DNA of 64,000 nucleotides, taken from NCBI GenBank assembly GCA_017961625.1, contig JAGCWY010000056.1, forward strand, positions 7,124 through 71,123, read 5' to 3'. Below, in pieces: positions 17,184 to 26,171 of the stretch. Both the position numbers and the translations under genes were made by a program. The notes below the pieces were generated by a model, which was given only the letters and a program-made list of their open reading frames with translations, did no database searches and was not told the origin of the DNA. This DNA comes from Ruminococcus sp. (GTDB taxonomy: Bacteria > Bacillota > Clostridia > Oscillospirales > Ruminococcaceae). Numbering within the stretch: the stretch's first letter is position 1; each line of letters starts with the position of its first letter.

Positions 17184-19787
17184 TCAAATATCGGGACTCG
17201 GCTTTGAAAAGAGATAGCCCTGAGAATAATCAATGCCAAAATCAAGAAGTATCTTCTGTATATCTTCATTTTCTACAAATTCGGCTATTATACTGAAACT
17301 ATTCTTGCTGAGCTTTTTCCAGTTCGATATGAGCGCTATCAGATTCGCAGACTTCTCGTCCTCGCAGCATTTTTTTACTATGGAACCGTCTATCTTAAGA
17401 TAATCACAATTGATCCTTGCGATGTGAAGGAGGTTTGAAAAGCCGCTGCCAAAATCGTCTATAGCTATCTGGGCACCGTAATCATGTATTCTGTCCACGA
17501 ATTTTACTAATTCGTCATAGTTGTCGATATCCTCGTTTTCCAGTATCTCAAAGACAAAGTTCTCAGGATGCTTTGCAGTCGAAAGAAATTCATAGATATA
17601 GTCTATTATCTCGGAATTCTTGATATCACGTATGGAAAGATTGAGACTGACACTTTTATCTTCAATGTCCCTGAATTTATCAAACACCTTTTTTATCATT
17701 ATACTCGATATTGAGTCGTACAGAAGTCCGTAGGAACGCGCCACGGGAAGAAAGCTTCCTGGGTAGTATACAGTTCCCTTTTCGTCTTCCAGCCTCATAA
17801 GCGATTCATAATGATGTATGCGTTTTTTCTTGTTATCATATATACCCTGAAAATAAGGTATGACCTTATCATGGGAAACGGCATAGTTTATGACGTTCAC
17901 CATATGATAGCGTTCACGTATGCTTTCCTCGTCAAGCTGGTCCACCCTTGCGCTGCGTACATAGAACTGTATGTTTTTCTGCATCATCTCCACTCGGGCT
18001 GAGTAGTACGCAGGCATAAGGTTGTCAACGGTGCAGTCATCCAGCACGCAGAACATGGGTACTATAGCGATATATTCCTCTGTGACCTCAAACAGCTGTC
18101 TCTGAAGCTGCTCCATATCCCTTGCGAATTCCGAAAGAGATACTATATACGACGGAGCACTTATGGCTAGATGCCACTTGCCGAGCGAATAGATAGAATA
18201 ATTCTTTTTCTTGGCAAAGCGTATACAGTTTGACAGATAGTTCTTGTGAGTTATATTTATAAGATGCTTCGAAAATACGGTTTCCATGCTGGAAGTCTCA
18301 AATACGTTTATCATGCAGACACGGTCATAGTCCTTAGTCTGTATATCCATATTCAGAGCGGCACCGTTATGTATATCGCCGCTGTCGGAATACAGCAGCT
18401 TCATCTCACAGTCGCGCACAAAAGTCCTGAGAGCCTCTGCTGAAACGGTAAGCTTAGTTTTTGAAAACTGGGTCTCTATATCGCAGAGGTACTCCAGCAG
18501 CTCGCGGTTATCCTCCGCAAGGGAATCCGCAAATGAGAAGGCGTAGGGATTATAGTCCTGAGTGCACATCTCTTCGCCGATGACTGCCACTGCAAATGTG
18601 CAGTTAGCAAAGCAGTTCCTGCCGTTAACGTTTGTTATCTCACCGTCAGTAATGCAGCCGCATATATTGGTATTCTCGTATATCGAAAGCTCCCATTTAA
18701 CGCAGTTGGAGTATACCATTGAACGTGACATACAGGAATAGCCGAATATGGTCTCCGCCTTCTCAAAATTCTCGATATGCCTGAATAGGCTCTGATTATC
18801 GGAGATTATCTTTCTGTCATATACAAAGCCTCGTCTTATCTTCTTCCCCGGCACAACATTATGATTGGCATTTATCATACTCCGCTTGATATACTTGTCA
18901 ATATCGGGGTGAGCAGCATAGAAAGCCGCATTTATTGGAGAGGATTCGTCAAATTTCTCGCTTATGCTGACATTGTCGGAATACCGCATAACTATGGGTA
19001 TCTCCTCCGCGTCAGAGTATACATAAGGGAAAAGATTGGTGATTTCGGGCTTTTCCTTTATCTTATCACCTATTCCTAAGAGGAAGCTATCAGCTGCATC
19101 CATGCCGTCGATGCCGAGTATACAGGTACCGAAGGTGTCAGTTATTACTGTTTCCTGTCCTATAGCCTGTGCTCCCGTTGCACAGGAGCTGTAGCTCTCA
19201 ACCTTTTCACCGCTTATGGACGCAACGATGACACCTTTATCCGTCCAGCCGTATTCGTCGAATATGAAACCTGAATTTTGGAAACGCTTCAATGTGAATT
19301 CCGATGTATTGGCAATACCGCCTATCATCGGCACACCTGGCATGTAATCGTTGCATTTTTCCACAAAACTGTAGACATCAAGATATCTAACTGTCAGGAA
19401 CGTGAGCATAAGCTTCGTGTCATCTTCCCAAACAGCGTCCCTGACCTTTTGGCACAGTTCATCGGGAGGAACAGGCATATCGAAACTATCAAATGTCGGT
19501 ATTCTTGCCACCTTTACCCTTGCATCAGTCATCTGAGTTACGGATACAACGCACTGGTTCTGGAAAAATTTACCCCAACAGATAGTTGACGAAGTGCTCG
19601 TTCCGAAAATATGCGCTCCCGGTACGATGTTCGCTATGAATCTCGCAAGATCCACCGCCTCGTCCTCAAGGTGTATCGCTGTGTGTATCCTTATAAAGAT
19701 ATCCCCGTTTTTCGGGTCAAGCATAAGCTGACTGAAGGATTTTGCAAGTCTTGCTTTGGATATATATTGAAAGTTCCACGTAAACAT
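17184..19787 (-). CDS. FIST-domain sensor fused to EAL c-di-GMP phosphodiesterase
   Basis: 867 residues, no TM or signal peptide. FIST_N about 30-235 and FIST_C about 240-410 form a small-ligand sensor unit (amino-acid sensing is proposed for the family). A linker region 420-610 follows. EAL domain about 630-867: ESLMRL at E661 replaces EALLR, then EILENEDI, AIDDFGSGFS, YLKIDGS, EFVENED and SQGYLFSKP. The metal and catalytic residues are mostly present, with EILEN and EFVEN as variants, so activity is likely but not certain. There is no GGDEF domain. GGAGGG precedes the ATG. First gene of a two-gene operon with the PBP-like sensor. Confidence 0.9.
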   Translation of the reverse strand: MFTWNFQYISKARLAKSFSQLMLDPKNGDIFIRIHTAIHLEDEAVDLARFIANIVPGAHIFGTSTSSTICWGKFFQNQCVVSVTQMTDARVKVARIPTFDSFDMPVPPDELCQKVRDAVWEDDTKLMLTFLTVRYLDVYSFVEKCNDYMPGVPMIGGIANTSEFTLKRFQNSGFIFDEYGWTDKGVIVASISGEKVESYSSCATGAQAIGQETVITDTFGTCILGIDGMDAADSFLLGIGDKIKEKPEITNLFPYVYSDAEEIPIVMRYSDNVSISEKFDESSPINAAFYAAHPDIDKYIKRSMINANHNVVPGKKIRRGFVYDRKIISDNQSLFRHIENFEKAETIFGYSCMSRSMVYSNCVKWELSIYENTNICGCITDGEITNVNGRNCFANCTFAVAVIGEEMCTQDYNPYAFSFADSLAEDNRELLEYLCDIETQFSKTKLTVSAEALRTFVRDCEMKLLYSDSGDIHNGAALNMDIQTKDYDRVCMINVFETSSMETVFSKHLINITHKNYLSNCIRFAKKKNYSIYSLGKWHLAISAPSYIVSLSEFARDMEQLQRQLFEVTEEYIAIVPMFCVLDDCTVDNLMPAYYSARVEMMQKNIQFYVRSARVDQLDEESIRERYHMVNVINYAVSHDKVIPYFQGIYDNKKKRIHHYESLMRLEDEKGTVYYPGSFLPVARSYGLLYDSISSIMIKKVFDKFRDIEDKSVSLNLSIRDIKNSEIIDYIYEFLSTAKHPENFVFEILENEDIDNYDELVKFVDRIHDYGAQIAIDDFGSGFSNLLHIARINCDYLKIDGSIVKKCCEDEKSANLIALISNWKKLSKNSFSIIAEFVENEDIQKILLDFGIDYSQGYLFSKPSPDI

Positions 19788-20164
19788 ACTATCCCTCCGA
19801 GCGGTATTCCTATTATATATTAAGAATTACGTTACTCTGATATGAACTGTAATTCGGTATTGTTGCAATTTCAAGAACTGCCTACCATAAAGCGCAGTTT
19901 CATTCTTAAAAGATGCTTATTCACCTTATATTATATATCAATTAAACCAAATCAGCAATAACTACCGTCTTAAATTCACTATTTGGAAATAATTTTAGTC
20001 ATATACACCATGATATTAAATGCATAATTGTTCATTCTGACAATGAGGCTGATGTCCTTTTTCCCTTCATTGCTTAAATTGCGCTCTCCAAAAGCTGTAA
20101 AATACTTACAGTGAGATTCCAGACAAAAAGCTGTATTACGCCAGTTATTGGCTCTTGCTAATTA

Positions 20165-20193
20165 TTGACATTTTTAAATAAAAGATGTATAAT
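20165..20193 (+). promoter_or_regulatory. Consensus SigA promoter of the cysteine peptidase gene
   Basis: Perfect TTGACA (20165-20170) and perfect TATAAT (20188-20193) have 17-base spacing, the best promoter in the window. The 5' leader is about 45 bases. The rest of the gap 19800-20160 is AT-rich with no gene seen. Confidence 0.8.
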
Positions 20194-20246
20194 AAAATTG
20201 CTGTGTTCAACAGCAAAGTACTATTATTTATTCAGGAGGACACTAC

Positions 20247-22010
20247 ATGAAACACTTCAAAAGATTCACATCAGCAGTTCTGACAATTGCTGTCATAGCC
20301 GGCGCCGGTCATGCTGCAAACTTCAGACAGTCGTCTGCACAGGTTTCCGGTGAGACTGTAATGTACAGCTCAGTAATTGACAACTGGGAGCAGCTCATAG
20401 CAGAAGAAAAGCAAAAATTCCCGGATAGAAGCTACTGGAACCACAAGGGCATAAGCAGCGATCAGTGGAGCGACGATTGCTGTTCAAGCACTCCTTGCAG
20501 ACATACGCCTGAAAAAGCACTGGGAGTAAGTGACGACTCAGAGACTTACATAAAGGCTTCTATCAGGTCCACGTGGGAAGAAGATTATTCACAGACTATC
20601 AAAGAAGCCTATGACGGTCAGTGCAACGGTTTCGCACGCAAGCTCGCAACAGATATCTGGAAAACCGATGATTTTGTAAGATACTACAGTACAGAGGGCG
20701 AATATGAGCCTCAGATAGGCGATGTAGTCCGTCTGAGTTTCCCTGTCCTGAACATGATGAACGAAAACAAGTATGTCGGACACAGCATATTTATCACCGG
20801 CATCTCCGATGATCATATCACCTACGCAGAATGCAACGGCGATATGGAACATTGTCAGATCTTCTGGGACTGCTTCTATTATTACTCGGAATTCTACCGC
20901 CATTTTGAGCAGTGGCCTGACGCACAGGGAAACAATGTTGAGCTTTCAGTTTACGAAGGAGAACACAAGGTAAAGGTAACAAAGGAATATATCAATGAGC
21001 ACTTAAGCTATTATGAGCGTCCGCACGTAAAGGGCGACTTCGATCTTAACGGCAAGATAGACAGCGGCGACGTTGAACACTTCAAGAACTCTTATCTCGA
21101 TCGCGGCGAAATCTATTACCGCACAGAGGGAAATGCTAAACGCTACATAGAAGATGAAGCATATGATATAAACAACGACGGAAGGGTATCGGAAGCTGAT
21201 TATTCCTATATCCAGTCTTATGCAAGCCTGCCGTATACCCAGGGATGTCTCTACGGCACAGGCAACAATGTTTACGAGCATGACAGATTCCGTCTTATCG
21301 GAGACGATTACTTTGTTTATAACAGCGGTATATACAGGCCCCTTGACAACTATTCCGCAACCTTTGTTGGTCCGTTTTATACTTATGAGGACTGCTTCAC
21401 TGTAGCCTCTGAGGTGTATGACGGCAGCAGAAAGAAATATACAGTTACCGCTATCGGCGATATCACTGACCGTCCGAGTGGAAAATATATCCCCTATATC
21501 CAGAGCATAACTATTCCGGAAACAGTTACAACGATCAAGCAGTACGCATTTTCAAATTCAGATTCTGATTTAAGAAGCATATCCTTCAGCGGAAACGACC
21601 CTCAGCTTACAACTATCGAAAAAGGCGCATTCTACAACTGTCCCAAAATTTACTGGATTGACCTGAGAAAATGCCGTAATCTGAGAAGCATAGAAGACGA
21701 CGCATTTTACGGCTGCGATTCACTCATATACGTTGATCTTCCGTATACAACTCATACTCTCACACTAGGCTCTTCGGCTAACGGAAGTATATTCAAATAC
21801 AACAAGAGCAACACAACAACTCTTTATATCAACAACCCCAATACCAGCAGCTACTCATACAATTATCAGATCCTGAACATTGCCGGCGGAGACCATACTC
21901 TCTGGAAAAACGGTATGATAAGAATGCATGGCAGACTATTCAAGGTATACGACCAGGGCAACTACGTTTGCCAGAAGGATTCAAGTATCGGCTATCTGTA
22001 CTGCCCCTGA
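20247..22010 (+). CDS. Secreted papain/CHAP-like cysteine peptidase with dockerin and BspA-type leucine-rich repeats
   Basis: 587 residues. Signal peptide about 1-23. The peptidase-like domain, 35-230, has C126 in GQCNGFARKLA (Cys-x-x-x-Ala helix start), H179 in VGHSIFITGI and a following acidic residue (E195 or D199), the usual order of a Cys-His dyad. A dockerin-like pair lies at 264-275 (DFDLNGKIDSGD) and 306-318 (YDINNDGRVSEAD). About 430-545 carries LRR_5/BspA repeats (ITIPETVTTIKQYAFSNS and so on). A surface or cellulosome-bound peptidase is inferred; substrate unknown. AGGAGG precedes the ATG. Monocistronic, between a consensus promoter and a terminator. Confidence 0.8.
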   Translation: MKHFKRFTSAVLTIAVIAGAGHAANFRQSSAQVSGETVMYSSVIDNWEQLIAEEKQKFPDRSYWNHKGISSDQWSDDCCSSTPCRHTPEKALGVSDDSETYIKASIRSTWEEDYSQTIKEAYDGQCNGFARKLATDIWKTDDFVRYYSTEGEYEPQIGDVVRLSFPVLNMMNENKYVGHSIFITGISDDHITYAECNGDMEHCQIFWDCFYYYSEFYRHFEQWPDAQGNNVELSVYEGEHKVKVTKEYINEHLSYYERPHVKGDFDLNGKIDSGDVEHFKNSYLDRGEIYYRTEGNAKRYIEDEAYDINNDGRVSEADYSYIQSYASLPYTQGCLYGTGNNVYEHDRFRLIGDDYFVYNSGIYRPLDNYSATFVGPFYTYEDCFTVASEVYDGSRKKYTVTAIGDITDRPSGKYIPYIQSITIPETVTTIKQYAFSNSDSDLRSISFSGNDPQLTTIEKGAFYNCPKIYWIDLRKCRNLRSIEDDAFYGCDSLIYVDLPYTTHTLTLGSSANGSIFKYNKSNTTTLYINNPNTSSYSYNYQILNIAGGDHTLWKNGMIRMHGRLFKVYDQGNYVCQKDSSIGYLYCP

Positions 22011-22081
22011 TCGACTTCTGATATAACTATTACCGCATAAAAAGAGGCTGTAAACAAAGCTACCCCAACAATATCTAAAAA

Positions 22082-22133
22082 AAATAACTGCACAGAAGCA
22101 GCGATTCTACGTTGTTCTTCTGTGCAGTTATTT
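22082..22133 (+). terminator. Rho-independent terminator
   Basis: A perfect 17-bp stem (aaataactgcacagaag and its complement), with an 18-base loop and a U-rich tail, 70 bases after the peptidase gene. It may also serve the minus-strand gene beyond. Confidence 0.8.
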
Positions 22134-22255
22134 CTATTATACCGATTTTTTTACAACTCCTTTGGTTTTACTGCAGTAAGCACCATAAATATAAAGTCAA
22201 TCAAGCGCTGAAGGCTGTATCCAGAATATCCCACCTGATATTATCATCTGACCAA

Positions 22256-22804
22256 TTACTCAGTTCCTTTTTGTAAATCTCCTTCACCGCACAATACGAT
22301 CTCCTCGTCCGAACCGGCACGCAGCAAACGATCCAAATACCCGTTTCCTAAAGTAAGCTCGTCAGTCCTGCCTTCAATATAGCTTGCGTGCAGACTGAAA
22401 TCCGAGTTTCCGCTGAGGTCAACTCTTATATAATCTCCGCCTGCCCATGTTTCTGGTCTCATATCAACTGTTCCCGTTATTACATTGTTATATGCGTCTG
22501 TATAGGTAAATGTCGAATCCTCGCGTATATCTATGATACCGATATCGTATGCGCCCTTATCAACTGTACCACTGCCGTTTGCCACCTGATGTCTCCACTT
22601 TCCGGCAACCAGATTTATATATACATTTTCCGTAGTCTCAGCAGCTTCAGCAGCCGGTATTATGCTACCGTCTACATCTCCCTTGTTTAAGAAGTGTCTG
22701 TGATATGCCGCGCCTCCGGCAGCTATACCTGCTATAAGCACTATTGCCGCTATGCCAAATACCGCGGGTCTTGTAGTTCTATTATTATTTTTAGTTTTTC
22801 TCAT
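22256..22804 (-). CDS. Membrane-anchored extracytoplasmic protein, unknown function
   Basis: 182 residues from the ATG at 22804 (GAGGAG, 8 bases upstream); a longer frame without an RBS was rejected. A short basic N-terminus is followed by one TM helix rich in Ala/Ile/Gly (about 14-36). The outer domain of about 140 residues contains AGKWRHQVANGSG, DIREDSTFTYTDAY and TWAGGDYIRVDLS, a beta-strand pattern like lipocalin-type lipoprotein domains. No family recognised. The last residues of the frame continue past 22300 without a domain. Confidence 0.6.
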   Translation of the reverse strand: MRKTKNNNRTTRPAVFGIAAIVLIAGIAAGGAAYHRHFLNKGDVDGSIIPAAEAAETTENVYINLVAGKWRHQVANGSGTVDKGAYDIGIIDIREDSTFTYTDAYNNVITGTVDMRPETWAGGDYIRVDLSGNSDFSLHASYIEGRTDELTLGNGYLDRLLRAGSDEEIVLCGEGDLQKGTE

Positions 22805-22984
22805 TTTATTACTCCTCTTTTCTGAATATTTTGTAAGGTCAAACCCTTCATATATAACATTCGCACCCAAAGCATATAGTGTTACAATAAAATGGTATAT
22901 ATATTTTTTGATTGTTTATTTTGTACATGACATTCGCGATTGCCAGGCAGCTCTCCACCGCAAAAAGTTATTTCCCCCAGAAGT

Positions 22985-23610
22985 AGAATACACTATCCCT
23001 GAGAAAAACTTCAAAGCTCCTTACAGAAGCGTCCCTGTAAGAAGCTCTTTTCCAACCTCTCAAGCCATCGTGCGTACCGTTCGTTACACGGCGGTTCAAC
23101 CAACTTGACCAAGAAGTATTCTCCCTTGCACTGTTTCTTCTAAGTTCCTTTTGCTTAACCGCCTTTGATACTATCGACAGACGTCGTATCAGCTGCTGAA
23201 CTTAGATTACTTCAGTTGATTGACTGTTCGCCCCTTCGCTCAATCTCCATTACAGAGACTTCTTCACTACTATTGGTTCTGCTGACTTCTCACAGTTCGT
23301 TATTACTACGGTTTATATCCCGCCTGTGAGACCTCCCCGATTAAGATGCACACTCTTTCACTCTACATATCTGCCGCATTTACTTTGCTGCTACTATGGT
23401 GATAGTTATCAGACTTTGCTGCTTTTGGCCAGCTTATCTATCGTAGCCCAGCCTTATATGCGATTTCTGTTCGTCAGACCAGAGGTTTGCTTACAGCTTC
23501 CTTCAGATTCCGCCTCGCGGCGGACACCCTTGCTGTTCGGCTATACACTTCCCACTATCTGGGCGTGTTCGGAACTTTCACCCGTTAGATTGTGCCCATG
23601 TCGGGCAAAC
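22985..23610 (-). ncRNA. ORF-less group II intron (ribozyme remnant or trans-acting intron)
   Basis: Read on the minus strand, the 5' end (about 23610) begins GTTTG then GCCCGACATGGGC. It runs through conserved domain I sequence (ACGCCCAGATAGTGGGAAG, AGCCGAACAGCAAGGGTG, AATCTGAAGGAAGC). Near 23061-23098 is a domain V-like hairpin (ACCGCCGTG... GGTACGCACGATGG) followed by GAGAGG, and then a domain VI-like hairpin to about 22985. The total is about 626 bases, with no reverse transcriptase/maturase frame where domain IV should hold one. The usual GUGYG 5' end reads GUUUG. Boundaries, especially 3', are approximate. Confidence 0.75.
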
Positions 23611-23639
23611 CAAAAAGGAGAGCTTTTTCAAGCTCTCCT
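23611..23639 (-). terminator. Terminator overlapping the stop codon of the radical SAM-PRTase gene
   Basis: A perfect 10-bp stem (aggagagctt with aagctctcct, 4-base loop) is followed by five T on the minus strand. The TGA stop of the gene lies at the stem-loop junction. The group II intron starts directly after the T run, the preferred landing site of terminator-targeting introns. Confidence 0.85.
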
Positions 23640-25277
23640 GCTGTCTTTACTGTACTGTTCATTTTCATGATGAAAAACAGGAAGTGGTTCAAGATAGATG
23701 ATATCGTCTCGCTTTGCAGCGTCACCCTCAGCAAGTACTGCGACCTTTGCTGCAACACTTCCTCCTATCTGTAATACGAGAGTCTCCAGAGCCTTAATTG
23801 ACTCACCTGTGCAGATAACATCATCCACTATTAGGACACGCTTGTCCTTAATAAGCTCTGCATCTTCTGCATCAAGATAGAACTTCTGCTTCGTCGGAGC
23901 CTTGACTGCCGCTTCATTTGTATCGCTCATATACAGCTTGAGCAGCTTCCGAGCCACGATATAGCCCCTGCCGCTCCGTCTTGACATTTCATAGGCAAGA
24001 GGTATGCCCTTTGACTCGGCAGTAAGTATGATATCAAAATCAGGAGACCTGTCAAGGAGACGCTTGGCGCTTTCCTCGGTTGTATCAACGTCGCCAAACA
24101 TTACCAGAGTTGCGATGTTACGCTTATCGTTGACAGCACATTTCTCCAGCTTCCTGTTGAGCTCTGCCACCTTGATATCATATTTTTCGGCTGCATTCGC
24201 CTTCTTAAGTGCAAGGTTCCTGCTGCGGATAGACTTTGTTTCCATCATGGGCTTAGGCTCCTGTACAAGGAACTCATAGCCGTTGGCTTCAACTATGTTC
24301 TTTATATCATACTCCATTTTCAGCGGGATACCAAGCTCAATGCACTTATCGATGATATCCTTTATCCACTCGAACTTGAGCGGTATAGCGTCTTCGCCTA
24401 TCTCGCTGCCAATGACAACCCAGCTGTTTTCCCTGCCGAAAGTCTTGACAAACTCGTCAAGGTGAACAGGCTTTATATACTCAAGCACAGGCTGGTATAC
24501 AACACAGGCTGTAATATTATGACCGCTGGTCTTTTCAATGAGATCAGAGATACGAGAGGTCCAGCAGTTTTTGTCTACTGTACAGGAAATAACCACATTC
24601 CGCAGATCAATATCCGTGGGGATACTGCTAAGGTCTATTCCCTTCGGGCGCTTGGTCACCAGCTGGAAGGTATCCACGCACTTGTTCTTTCTGCGCTTAA
24701 GAGCATTCGCTGCGATTATCTGCTCAAGTACGTTTTGCTGCCATTCAGGCTTCCAGCAGCCGAAATCCGACATATATGTCAGGAACCAATCAATAGGATT
24801 ATCGCTTTCGATATTGAAGAGTTCCGGAATATCATTGCCTTCGGCATCCTTTGTAATCTTATAAAAGCCGCGGAACACAGGCTTTGTATAGCTGTCCGTA
24901 ACCTCAAAATGCTCCACTACCTTCTTGCTGAAGCAGTAGGGACAGTTGATAGGGCAGCCTACAACAGGGCTGTAGACCTTGGTATTCAGATGTGTATCAT
25001 GATTTATGTCCTTCAGGACGCGCTTCAAAGCTATCCTGTGTCCGTCATAGTACACACGAAGCTTACGTATTTGGTCAAGGATAGCTACGCTAAGATTTTT
25101 ATATTCTTCAAGCTCTTCCCTGACTGGATATATCTCTACTCTCATTTTCGTGAAGTCATACCCCTTGAAATTGATGTAGAAAATATTCATAAGCCTGTTT
25201 ATTATCTCAGGCTTGTCGAGCATAGTTATAATGCCCGCCGACAGAGCGTCGGTATAATAGTCTTCAATTCTCAGCAT
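23628..25277 (-). CDS. Radical SAM (DUF5131-like) protein fused to a phosphoribosyltransferase
   Basis: 549 residues. Residues 1-345 resemble the phage Gp37/Gp68 (DUF5131) radical SAM group: C108-x3-C112-x2-C115 (GCPINCPYCFSK) is the 4Fe-4S/SAM motif. It is followed by TFQLVTKRPKGIDL, ISCTVDKN, IGSEIGEDAIPLKFEW and LKMEYD. Residues 346-385 are a basic helical linker. Residues 386-535 are a type I phosphoribosyltransferase of APRT/XPRT type: TAESKGIPLAYEM and the PRPP loop VLIVDDVICTGES at 481-493. Fusing a radical-based modifier to a base/nucleotide-forming domain suggests chemistry on a nucleobase or ribosyl compound; the substrate is unknown. The ATG has GAAAGG 11 bases upstream. Apparently monocistronic. 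Confidence 0.85.
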   Translation of the reverse strand: MLRIEDYYTDALSAGIITMLDKPEIINRLMNIFYINFKGYDFTKMRVEIYPVREELEEYKNLSVAILDQIRKLRVYYDGHRIALKRVLKDINHDTHLNTKVYSPVVGCPINCPYCFSKKVVEHFEVTDSYTKPVFRGFYKITKDAEGNDIPELFNIESDNPIDWFLTYMSDFGCWKPEWQQNVLEQIIAANALKRRKNKCVDTFQLVTKRPKGIDLSSIPTDIDLRNVVISCTVDKNCWTSRISDLIEKTSGHNITACVVYQPVLEYIKPVHLDEFVKTFGRENSWVVIGSEIGEDAIPLKFEWIKDIIDKCIELGIPLKMEYDIKNIVEANGYEFLVQEPKPMMETKSIRSRNLALKKANAAEKYDIKVAELNRKLEKCAVNDKRNIATLVMFGDVDTTEESAKRLLDRSPDFDIILTAESKGIPLAYEMSRRSGRGYIVARKLLKLYMSDTNEAAVKAPTKQKFYLDAEDAELIKDKRVLIVDDVICTGESIKALETLVLQIGGSVAAKVAVLAEGDAAKRDDIIYLEPLPVFHHENEQYSKDSRRA

Positions 25278-25411
25278 AAAGCATCTTGCCTTTCAGTATT
25301 TCTTTTTCACGTTTCCTGAAAGGAGCCTATAAACGAGCCGCCTTCAGAACGCCGATCTTGTCTGCCATTCCGTGCTATGCAGAGTAATTATGACTCAGCT
25401 GCAGGGCTGAC

Positions 25412-25543
25412 ATGTCTGACGTGGAGCTATTACCAAATTACGAATATACCTGTGATGAGATTGAAGAAATATTGCTAAATTATAATGTGCTCCGCTAAGT
25501 ATTACGTGATGTCAAGTACTTATACGGTGAAGAAGAGTATTAA
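25412..25543 (+). pseudogene. Small broken or stop-interrupted frame
   Basis: ATG at 25412 opens 28 codons (starts MSDVELLPNYEY) to TAA at 25496. The same frame continues 14 more acidic codons (VLRDVKYLYGEEEY) to TAA at 25541. The composition on both sides of the first stop looks protein-like, suggesting a small gene with one nonsense change, perhaps a phage-type helical regulator. No RBS is seen. The remaining sequence of 25320-26100 is AT-rich and shows no gene. Confidence 0.25.
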
Positions 25544-26110
25544 GATTAAGTTTTATTTTTATTTCCCACCTATAAATTCCGCTTTCAGTACGGTAAGTCA
25601 TACCATTCCACATTGATTATATCACATTTAAGGAAGAAAAGTCAATAAGATATTCGCATTATGCAAAATTTTCTCACATTATGAGAAAAAAGTAAACATC
25701 AAGCCGGCACAAAATGTGTTAATTATTTTAGACATTTTTTTGTTTCACGTTCATTTTAGGAACAAACGGCTTTAATACATTGTCCGGACCTTTTTTTCTC
25801 ACGTCATATCTGGACTGCGGTTATACTATGTTTTTAGGCTTGTTAACCATGGTTAAAATCGAATTAACTAAGGCAGCTCGAGCGCTTACGACATTCAAAG
25901 CTTGTACTATTATCAGCTGCTTATATTCTGCCCTTGACCAGATACAATCAACTAGTCTTTCATATATAGTAAAATATTTTGCATAAAGTGACTATAAAAG
26001 CTATATAATCAAAAAGTTAAAATCATTAACGGCTTTTTCTTTAAATAATCAATATTTGATTCAGAATTTAATTAATTAGTCTATTTATTTAGTTTATTTA
26101 CACATAATAA

Positions 26111-26139
26111 TTGAAAACACATAGATATTATAGTATAAT
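26111..26139 (+). promoter_or_regulatory. SigA-type promoter of the REC-EAL/Hpt unit
   Basis: TTGAAA (26111-26116) and TATAAT (26134-26139) have 17-base spacing. The leader is about 25 bases with GGAGGG before the ATG at 26172. Confidence 0.7.
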
Positions 26140-26171
26140 ATTTCCAAATCATCGTATTAGGAGGGATAATT

